NCBI GenBank assembly: GCA_964449175.1
Contig: CAYUYH010000090.1
Location: 1 to 9,804, forward strand
Length of the DNA: 9,804 nucleotides
Reading direction: 5' to 3'
Source: CAYUYH01 sp964449175
GTDB taxonomy: Bacteria; Planctomycetota; Phycisphaerae; SM23-33
The position numbers were made by a program, and so were the translations under genes. Positions 1 to 5,150 of the stretch are shown here, piece after piece. How positions within the stretch are numbered: position 1 is the first letter of the stretch; each line of letters opens with the position of its first letter. The notes beneath the pieces are model-generated. The model had not been told where the DNA came from and did not search any database. It saw nothing but the letters and a program-made list of their open reading frames with translations.

Positions 1-987
1 CGGCTGGACAAGTACCTCTCCGGGCGGCTCGGCAAGGACGTCTCCCGCACCGCCCTCCAGCAGTACATCCGCGAGGGCAACGTCACGGTCAATGAGCGCG
101 TGGTCAAGCCCAGCTACGTCATCCGCACCGGCGACCGGATCGACATGATGCTCCCGCCGGTCCGCCCCAGGGACATCCCCCCCGAGCCGATCCCGCTCGA
201 CGTGGTCTACGAGGACGAGGACGTCCTGGCCATCAACAAGCAGGCCGACCTCATCGTCCACCCCGCCCGCGGCAACTGGACGGGCACGCTGGTCAACGCA
301 CTGGCGTACTACTTCCAGATGAACTGGCGGGACATCTCCGAGCTGCCGACCAGCGGCGAGGCATTTCGCCCGGGCATCGTCCACCGGCTGGACCGCGACA
401 CGACCGGCGTCATGCTGGTCGCGAAATCCGAGCTGGCGCTGTGGCGGCTGGGCAGGCAGTTCGAGCTGCGGCAGATACACAAGACCTACACCGCCATCGT
501 GCACGGGAGGATCGCGGCCGAGGAGGACGTCATCGACGAGCCGATTGGCAAGCACCCCAATATCCGCGAGAGGTACGCCGTCCACCGCAAGACGGGCAGG
601 CCTTACCCCGTCGCCACGAAGGAGGCGATCACGCGGTTCAAGGTGCTGCGGCGGTTCGACCGCGTGGGCGCGTGCAAGGCCGGCTTCACGCTCGTCGAGC
701 TGTATCCGAAGACAGGCCGGACGCACCAGCTCCGCGTGCACCTCAGCTACATAGGCCACCCGATCGTCGGCGACCGGATGTACGGCGGCGGGCCGGTCTA
801 CCTCAGCCAGCTCCTCGGCCACGCCGACGTCGCCGAGGGCCCACTGATCACGCGACAGGCGCTGCACGCGCACACCATCGAGTTCCACCACCCGCGCAGC
901 GGCGAGGAGATGACGCTGACCGCACCCTGGCCGGCGGACTTCAACGCCACGCTGAAACAGTTGCAGCTCCTCGCCGCCGACGTATAA
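1..987 (+). CDS. RluA/RluD-family 23S rRNA pseudouridine synthase (5' end outside the window)
   Basis: The frame is open from base 1, so the N-terminus lies upstream; 328 residues are visible. Residues 1 to about 52 form an S4 RNA-binding domain starting RLDKYLSGRL. The catalytic domain follows, with the family motif HRLDRDTTG at residues 128-136; Asp131 (bases 391-393) is the expected catalytic aspartate. The later motif PKTGRTHQLRVHL is also present. Enzymes of this family isomerise uridine to pseudouridine in ribosomal RNA (RluD in helix 69 of 23S rRNA, RluC elsewhere). S4 plus catalytic domain fits the RluC/RluD branch, but the exact target cannot be assigned. The gene ends with TAA at 985-987, which overlaps the -10 box of the following tRNA. 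It is host sequence outside the element and visibly more GC-rich than the element genes. Confidence 0.95.
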   Translation, partial: RLDKYLSGRLGKDVSRTALQQYIREGNVTVNERVVKPSYVIRTGDRIDMMLPPVRPRDIPPEPIPLDVVYEDEDVLAINKQADLIVHPARGNWTGTLVNALAYYFQMNWRDISELPTSGEAFRPGIVHRLDRDTTGVMLVAKSELALWRLGRQFELRQIHKTYTAIVHGRIAAEEDVIDEPIGKHPNIRERYAVHRKTGRPYPVATKEAITRFKVLRRFDRVGACKAGFTLVELYPKTGRTHQLRVHLSYIGHPIVGDRMYGGGPVYLSQLLGHADVAEGPLITRQALHAHTIEFHHPRSGEEMTLTAPWPADFNATLKQLQLLAADV

Positions 988-988
988 T
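961..988 (+). promoter_or_regulatory. Sigma70-type promoter of the tRNA-Val gene
   Basis: TTGCAG at 961-966 and a perfect TATAAT at 983-988 are separated by 16 bases. The tRNA starts at 1002, 13 bases after the -10 box, leaving a short 5' leader for processing. The promoter lies inside the last codons of the pseudouridine synthase gene and its -10 box covers the stop codon. Inferred from sequence only. Confidence 0.6.
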
Positions 989-1001
989 ACTCCCGTCAAT
1001 C

Positions 1002-1075
1002 GGGCGATTAGCTCAGCTGGCTAGAGCGTGCGGATCACACCCGCAAGGTCATAGGTTCGAGTCCTATATCGCCCA
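1002..1075 (+). tRNA. tRNA-Val(CAC), integration target of the element
   Basis: A full cloverleaf can be drawn. Acceptor GGGCGAT (1002-1008) pairs with ATCGCCC (1068-1074), with discriminator A1075. The D stem is GCTC/GAGC and the anticodon stem TGCGG/CCGCA encloses loop ATCACAC (1034-1040). The T arm is ATAGG-TTCGAGT-CCTAT. Anticodon bases 1036-1038 are CAC, which reads the valine codon GUG. CCA is not encoded. Bases 1052-1075 are the att core, so integration regenerated an intact tRNA. The sequence after 1075 is element DNA rather than the gene's original downstream region. Confidence 0.95.
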
Positions 1076-2333
1076 CTTGTAAGTCATTGAAATTGCCGCA
1101 CTTAGCCGCACCGTCTCGCAAGTGCTCGCAATTATTGGAGAAGTGTTCGCCTGCCCCTTTTACCCCTTCTGCGCCTTGCGGCTCTGTGCGAGCCAAAGCG
1201 CTGGTTGCTGCGCCGCTTTTTGCGCCCACCTGCGCGGCTATCTTGAAGTGCTCATCCGTCACCTGGAGATAGTGCCTTGCCGCGACCGCTGGGGAGTGCC
1301 CCAGCCACGAGCACGCGACGTGCGCTGGCCAGTGCTCGGCGAGTTCCGTTGCCCGCGATGCCCGGAGATTCACAAACAGCTTCGGCCAGGGCTTCAACCC
1401 GGCGCGCTTGATCGCCTGCATGAACACCTTACGATACATCTGATTCGCATTCTCATACTGCGGGCAGCAGTACACCGCCCCCGGCTCGGTCAGTTGGAAG
1501 GCTTCCATCAAGTAGGGGTGCAGTTCGGGGAAGATCGGCAGCACGCGGACGCCTGCGCTGGCGTGGTGTTCGGTCTTGACGGCGTGCACGGTGAACCGCG
1601 ACCGCTGCCAGTTCACATCGCCCCAAGTCAGCCGCACTATCTCGGAAGGCCGCAGGCCCCCGTAGCGGGCCAGGGCAAAGGCCAGACGCCACGCCGCGCT
1701 AGGCATGGCCTCTAGGACGGCTTCCGCCTCTTCTCGACTCACGAAATACTGCCGCTTCGGATTGGACTGCACCGCCGTTGTCTGGCCGGTGAAGGGATTC
1801 TCGCCGATGATCTTCCGCCGCAGTGCCGCCCGGAAGAACTGTGAGGCTATCCCCATCCTGCGCCGCACTGTGTTGTCAGCCAGTTTCTCCACGGTGGCCA
1901 GGTGGATTCGGAAACCGTCGGCGTCGCCGGGGGTGATCGCGTCAAGCGGCTTGTCCCCGCCGAAGTATGCCAGCAGATTCCGCCGAGTATGCCCGTACAC
2001 CGTGGCGGTTGCAGGTTTCACGTCCGCCCGGCCTTCTACATACTTCGCCAGCCATTCCGCCAATCTTGGGCACTGCGTCTTGCCGTGCGCGACGATCAGC
2101 CCGGCCTTCTCCAGCTTCCCGCGCATCAGGTCGGCCAAGCTCGCAACCCAGCGGGCCGTTTCATCGTCCAGAGCGCCGGTGAGCTGCGCGGCGACAAGCG
2201 CCTCTACCTTGATCTTCACGGCGTCGGCTTGCTTCTGCGTCATCTTGCCCAGGCGGATTGTTCGGCGCTTGCGGTTCTTGTCAAAAAACAGCAGACGTTT
2301 TCTGCCCCCCTTGTCTCTGGCAATGCTTGCCAT
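1035..2333 (-). CDS. int: Tyrosine recombinase / integrase of the element
   Basis: A 432-aa site-specific recombinase that would integrate and excise the element at the tRNA. An N-terminal basic arm-binding-like part (residues 1-50) precedes a SAM-like core-binding domain (about 88-180) and a catalytic domain (about 195-360). Catalytic residues visible are Arg228 in YGGLRPSE, Lys253 in VKTEHH, Arg324 in VNLRASR, His346 in LGHS and nucleophile Tyr355 in ARHY. The box II histidine position holds Val321. The ATG at 2333 lies 4 bases after the XRE gene's stop, with an AGG/GGTGA-type ribosome site just upstream. The tail after about residue 365 is low in conservation signals. The last 13 codons are antisense tRNA sequence, and the stop TGA is the complement of tRNA bases U33-C34-A35. 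In the excised circle this end would be replaced by a longer one. Confidence 0.95.
   Translation of the reverse strand: MASIARDKGGRKRLLFFDKNRKRRTIRLGKMTQKQADAVKIKVEALVAAQLTGALDDETARWVASLADLMRGKLEKAGLIVAHGKTQCPRLAEWLAKYVEGRADVKPATATVYGHTRRNLLAYFGGDKPLDAITPGDADGFRIHLATVEKLADNTVRRRMGIASQFFRAALRRKIIGENPFTGQTTAVQSNPKRQYFVSREEAEAVLEAMPSAAWRLAFALARYGGLRPSEIVRLTWGDVNWQRSRFTVHAVKTEHHASAGVRVLPIFPELHPYLMEAFQLTEPGAVYCCPQYENANQMYRKVFMQAIKRAGLKPWPKLFVNLRASRATELAEHWPAHVACSWLGHSPAVAARHYLQVTDEHFKIAAQVGAKSGAATSALARTEPQGAEGVKGAGEHFSNNCEHLRDGAAKCGNFNDLQVGDIGLEPMTLRV
1052..1075 (+). repeat. attL core (24-bp direct repeat, T arm and 3' acceptor of tRNA-Val)
   Basis: This copy is identical to 8437-8460. Identity stops abruptly on both sides: 1051 is A against G at 8436, and 1076 is C against T at 8461. 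The core covers most of the T stem-loop and the 3' acceptor strand, a typical target of tyrosine recombinases. Confidence 0.95.
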
Positions 2334-2337
2334 AGCG

Positions 2338-2559
2338 TCACCTGCCTTTCCCGGCCCTTCGGCTCGGCTTGAGTTCCAGTCTGAGCAGTTCGGCCACCGC
2401 GTCCAGGTTCGCCATTTCCAGGCCGACCTTCCCCGCCATAAACTTGCTGAAAGACCCCTTGTCGATTCCGGTCGCCCTGCATATCGCGTAGTGGGACAGG
2501 CCCGATTGATCGACGGCCCGGCGAATCTGTGCGCTCACTTTGACATACCTTCTGCTCAT
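2338..2559 (-). CDS. XRE/Cro-type helix-turn-helix regulator, probable repressor of the integrase unit
   Basis: A 73-aa protein made almost entirely of a Cro/C1-type DNA-binding fold. The helix-turn-helix runs over residues 20-49 (LSHYAICRATGIDKGSFSKF, then MAGK), followed by a leucine-rich helix (LDAVAELLRLEL) and a basic tail. It lies 4 bases upstream of the integrase and shares its transcript. There is no clear Shine-Dalgarno sequence before the ATG at 2559. Instead a strong promoter places the expected transcript start within a few bases of the ATG, so the message is likely leaderless. By position it could repress its own promoter and so control integrase, or act as a directionality factor. 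The specific role is inferred. Confidence 0.88.
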   Translation of the reverse strand: MSRRYVKVSAQIRRAVDQSGLSHYAICRATGIDKGSFSKFMAGKVGLEMANLDAVAELLRLELKPSRRAGKGR

Positions 2560-2569
2560 CGTCGGTGAT

Positions 2570-2599
2570 ATTCTACGCCTCTCGTTGGCGTCATGTCAA
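2570..2599 (-). promoter_or_regulatory. Strong promoter of the XRE-integrase unit
   Basis: On the - strand, a perfect TTGACA (2599-2594) is followed after 18 bases by TAGAAT (2575-2570), 5 of 6 matches to the -10 consensus. Only 10 bases (2569-2560) separate the -10 box from the ATG of the XRE gene. It sits in the 84-base gap behind the coiled-coil gene, so XRE and integrase can be expressed independently of the genes upstream. Confidence 0.65.
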
Positions 2600-2643
2600 C
2601 CTAATAATCGGCAGTTTCTCTGCAATCGTCCAGGGGATTCCGC

Positions 2644-3306
2644 TCAGGCTGTTGTCCCGGTCAGAATGAGCTGCCGCTGGTTGTCGCTGTCGTGTGCTGG
2701 CGCAGGCGATGCCGGCGGCTCTGGCCGATGGGAGATGTGCAGGGCGGGCGGCTTGCCGCTGGCTGTCGCCCTGCCTGTTTCAAGGCGCACATGGCAAAGC
2801 CGGGGATACGCTTTGGGCACGCGGGCGAATGTCAGGCCAAAGTCGCGGTGTATCTGGTCGGCGGCGTCCAGGAAACGGTCGCGGCATACGATGGCCTGGT
2901 CCACGACCTTGGTAACATCCTGCTCGCATTGCGGGCGTCGTCTCAGCACAAAATCCTGCAGGGCGGCGCGCAGCTTCTCGCGGGCGTTTTCATGTTCTTT
3001 CACAAGGCGCGGCAGTATGTCGTCGCGGAGCTTGGCCACGCACTCTTGCGCGGCGGCGAGTTGGGCCTTGTGCTTCTTCAACCTGTTCTGAAATCGGGTG
3101 TAGTCGGCCTTTGAGCCGCCTAGCTGCTCCCCTGCCAGCGCGTTCAACCTCTCACCGTGTCGCTCCGCGCTGGTAAGGCGGGACTGCTCTTCGGCCAGAC
3201 GCTTCTCAACGCTGGCCCGTTGGCGCGCCGCGGAGTCCACGGCATCCTTCAGGGGCCGCATGGTTGGCTCGGCCTCTCTTCTGAATTGTTCCATGTAGTT
3301 CATCAC
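2644..3306 (-). CDS. Unrecognised coiled-coil protein with a Pro/Ala-rich tail
   Basis: 220 aa, not matched to any family I know. Residues about 5-125 are strongly helical and charged with heptad-like spacing, predicting a long coiled coil. Residues 126-165 look folded and include CRDRFLDAADQIHRDFGLTF. The last 40 residues are Pro/Ala-rich and probably disordered. The frame begins with GTG at 3306, whose GTGA overlaps the stop of the upstream gene; ATG at 3303 is an alternative start. A GGAGAG ribosome site lies 8 bases before the GTG. Coupling to the neighbouring gene and closeness to the terminase small subunit suggest a role in packaging, morphogenesis or helper interference, such as a scaffold-like partner. 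No motif proves this. Confidence 0.8.
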   Translation of the reverse strand: MMNYMEQFRREAEPTMRPLKDAVDSAARQRASVEKRLAEEQSRLTSAERHGERLNALAGEQLGGSKADYTRFQNRLKKHKAQLAAAQECVAKLRDDILPRLVKEHENAREKLRAALQDFVLRRRPQCEQDVTKVVDQAIVCRDRFLDAADQIHRDFGLTFARVPKAYPRLCHVRLETGRATASGKPPALHISHRPEPPASPAPAHDSDNQRQLILTGTTA

Positions 3307-3887
3307 TTTCGTTTCTCTCCATATCTCTGTTGGGCAGCTCTGTAGTAGTAGTGAATGACCGCATCGGCAACGGTATCGCGTAGGTTCTCGTCCAGGTCCG
3401 GCAGCGCAACAAACTGGTCAAACACAGCCCTCTGACCAGGCGGCAGCTTGAGCATGTGCAGCGCCCGCCGCATCTGCGGAACGAGCGCGTCATAGTCGCC
3501 CGCCGCGTGGGCACGCTGCATCTTCAAGGCGTCAACTTGCCACGGCTGAATGTCGTCGGGAACGTCGGCGCGCTCAAAACCGAGATTAACAAGATCGTTC
3601 ATCAAGTCGCGGGCCTCGGCCGCCGGGCTTGGCTGTTCCGGCTTGCCTAGGCCGACGCGCACAGACACAGACTGCGGTGGAGTCATGTTGCCCGCACCGG
3701 CGTGCTTCCGCTCATACAACTTCTCGATCATGGCCATGTGCCGTCTGTGATCGGGGTGTCTCCCGTTTGCGAAGGCTTCGTGCTGCATGGCTTCCGAAAT
3801 CTTCGCGTCGATGTCGCCCGGCGCTGGCGCTGGTGCTTCTGGGCCAGCAGGCGGCGCTTGGCTATTGTTTGATTCGTTTTCGCTCAT
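3303..3887 (-). CDS. Unrecognised phage-type protein, translationally coupled to terS and the coiled-coil gene
   Basis: 194 aa of unknown function. Residues 1-25 are Pro/Ala/Gly-rich and disordered. Residues 25-60 form a helical segment with a His-Pro-Asp-His core (AFANGRHPDHRRHMAMIEKL). Short segments of this pattern, an acidic start followed by HP-x-H and a helix, occur in some virion-associated phage proteins, so this is a weak hint of a structural or packaging role. Residues 87-190 look like a separate all-helical domain ending in the tyrosine-rich HYYYRAAQQRYG. The ATG at 3887 lies 6 bases after the TerS stop, with GGAG of the TerS tail as ribosome site. The stop overlaps the next gene's start. 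These three genes are therefore likely one translational unit. Confidence 0.85.
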   Translation of the reverse strand: MSENESNNSQAPPAGPEAPAPAPGDIDAKISEAMQHEAFANGRHPDHRRHMAMIEKLYERKHAGAGNMTPPQSVSVRVGLGKPEQPSPAAEARDLMNDLVNLGFERADVPDDIQPWQVDALKMQRAHAAGDYDALVPQMRRALHMLKLPPGQRAVFDQFVALPDLDENLRDTVADAVIHYYYRAAQQRYGEKRK

Positions 3888-3893
3888 CGCTGG

Positions 3894-4427
3894 TCACTCC
3901 ATTTGGGTTGGGGATTGTCTATTCACGTCCGGCAATACCGATTCCGCACACGGGGTTGCATTCGTCACACTGTCAGCCTCCAGTAGCTTCTCCACCTCAG
4001 GCGACAGCAAGAGAATCTCAGCCAACCGATCTGCTGCCGCGCGTTCTTCCTCGCTGAGCACCGGCACATCTTGCAGCGCCGAGATGTCCACGCGGTCCGA
4101 GAACATGGCGAGGAATTTGCCCTGCAACTCACTCGCCCGCACGGCAGCGTATATGTCCCCCTTCTCCAAGGCTCGCATTCGCGCATGTTCCAGGTCGTGC
4201 AAGACGCGCGCGGGAGTCATGGCGAACTTGTCCATCCGCTGTTCGTGAAGCTCTTTGATGGCCTCGCGGACAATGCTTCTTTGCATCAATCTCCAGCCCG
4301 CGTTTCGCGGCGTGCCGTATCCGGCGGACGCGGCTGAAGCGGTGGCGTTGCCGCAAGTAGGCTCGCCAAGAGACGTGTATGCTTCGGCGAAGGCCATTTC
4401 CTTCTGCGTCAGCTCACTCCGTGCCAT
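3894..4427 (-). CDS. Phage terminase small subunit (Terminase_2-like)
   Basis: 177 aa. Residues 6-60 match the N-terminal DNA-binding part of the Terminase_2 family: LTQKEMAFAEAYTSLGE, an Ala-rich helix ending in SAGYGTPRNAG (family pattern AGYS-x-x-TA), then SIVREAIKEL. Residues 71-112 carry the usual follow-on (TPARVLHDLE, then ASELQGKFLAMFSDRVDI). The C-terminal 50 residues are variable. Small terminases recognise pac or cos DNA and hand it to the large ATPase/nuclease subunit. Here no large subunit is nearby. That is the arrangement in PICI satellites, whose TerS redirects a helper phage's motor to satellite DNA. The start is well supported by a strong GGAGGGAGGA ribosome site 3 bases before ATG. 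The family call is firm; the hijacking role is inferred from context. Confidence 0.9.
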   Translation of the reverse strand: MARSELTQKEMAFAEAYTSLGEPTCGNATASAASAGYGTPRNAGWRLMQRSIVREAIKELHEQRMDKFAMTPARVLHDLEHARMRALEKGDIYAAVRASELQGKFLAMFSDRVDISALQDVPVLSEEERAAADRLAEILLLSPEVEKLLEADSVTNATPCAESVLPDVNRQSPTQME

Positions 4428-4977
4428 GATTCCTCCCTCCGATTGGCTGCGATGCTGGCTGTAGGGCGGACGGGCCTATTGATACAAAGCCCCCGGCCCT
4501 TTGGGGGGCCGCCGCCGAGCGAAGTGCAGGAAAAGCGGCCCGTTTTCGCACGATCTCCCGGCTGGGGCTGTCTGACCCGCCTTGGACCGCGTTCGTCGGC
4601 GGATGCACGCCTAGAGCAGCGCCCCTGCTTGTCCTGGCCGTCCTGGCGGGTGCTCCGCGCGCGCGTATCGACTCCCGGGTGGGAGAGGGGCCAATAGTCG
4701 TACCCGGACTAGAAGCGGCCTCGCAACACGCCGCAAGGCCATGCGTTATGGTGCAGCAGCCCGAAAGCGGCGCACAGGGCGGCGCAGTCTCCCGCGATTT
4801 CGGCCTCTTCCCTCGCATGTAGCCGCGCACGGCTTCCAGGACCGCCGCCGCGTGGTGGCGGTAGTAGAAAGAAGAGGTGGCGTCGCCCGGCGGATTCTGC
4901 TGGAAGATGAGCCGGGCCGTAGGATTCACCGTGTGACCACCATTCATCAAAGCCAGCGTCTTCTCGGCACTTCTCAT
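4414..4977 (-). CDS. Unrecognised small protein, probably frameshifted after about residue 54
   Basis: The uninterrupted frame encodes 187 aa and overlaps the terS start by 14 bases. Residues 1-54 read like a real protein, with a helical FYYRHHAAAVLEAVRGYM stretch. From about residue 56 the frame turns into Arg/Pro/Ser/Ala-rich sequence typical of an out-of-frame reading. The -1 frame from base 4816 continues naturally (EEAEIAGDCAALCAAFGLL, then HHNAWPCGVLRGRF) and stops with TAG at 4711-4709, giving a product of about 89 aa. A one-base deletion near 4810-4818, or a sequencing error there, would explain this. If so, 4428-4708 is non-coding apart from the hairpin at 4489-4509. The ATG at 4977 has AAGGA 10 bases upstream. 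No function can be assigned. Confidence 0.55.
   Translation of the reverse strand: MRSAEKTLALMNGGHTVNPTARLIFQQNPPGDATSSFYYRHHAAAVLEAVRGYMRGKRPKSRETAPPCAPLSGCCTITHGLAACCEAASSPGTTIGPSPTRESIRARGAPARTARTSRGAALGVHPPTNAVQGGSDSPSREIVRKRAAFPALRSAAAPQRAGGFVSIGPSALQPASQPIGGRNHGTE
4489..4509 (-). terminator. GC-rich hairpin upstream of terS, possible weak terminator or attenuator
   Basis: GCCCCC at 4489-4494 and GGGGGC at 4504-4509 can pair around a 9-base loop; an alternative GGCCC/GGGCC pairing overlaps it. On the - strand the stem is followed only by TTTGT, a poor U-tract. It lies about 60 bases before the TerS start and could separate terS expression from the replication genes upstream. Function is uncertain. 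Confidence 0.3.
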
Positions 4978-5054
4978 ATCTGCATGTTCCTTATGTGGTT
5001 ATGTGCGTTCGCGTGCTTGCCTACGCTGGGCTTCATCGTACAACAGCGAGTCGC

Positions 5055-5150
5055 GGTCACAGGAGGTCACACCCTCTGCTGTATAGTTCCCTATGTAGCG
5101 CTTCGCGTAGGGTAAACGAGCACGCCTGTGACTTCCTGTGACCATGTGAC
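5055..5150. other. Candidate replication origin: iteron-bearing inverted repeat next to the primase-helicase
   Basis: The left arm GGTCACAGGAGGTCACA (5055-5071) and right arm TGTGACTTCCTGTGACC (5127-5143) are inverted with 16 of 17 matches. Each arm holds two copies of the hexamer TGTGAC/GTCACA spaced 10 bases apart, one helical turn. A fifth copy at 5145-5150 touches the primase-helicase stop codon. A nearly concentric inner dyad lies between the arms: CCCTA 5089-5093 with TAGGG 5108-5112, and GCG 5098-5100 with CGC 5104-5106. Bases 5078-5097 are relatively AT-rich. Satellite and plasmid initiators of this helicase class often bind iterons near their own gene. An operator for the downstream gene is the alternative. 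Confidence 0.5.

Noticed and set aside
441..1082. Long Arg/Pro-rich open frame over the pseudouridine synthase and tRNA
   Set aside because: It is a GC-driven shadow frame: it covers a structured tRNA and a clearly recognised enzyme in another frame.
2644..4427. Search for large terminase, portal, protease or capsid proteins near terS
   Set aside because: None of the frames in the element shows TerL ATPase/nuclease motifs or is long enough for portal or capsid, so no structural gene is annotated.
5055..5150. CRISPR-like or simple terminator reading of the repeated GTCACA region
   Set aside because: The repeats are hexamers at 8 to 10-base spacing in opposed orientation with no spacers, and no U-tract follows the long arms. 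An iteron or operator cluster fits better.
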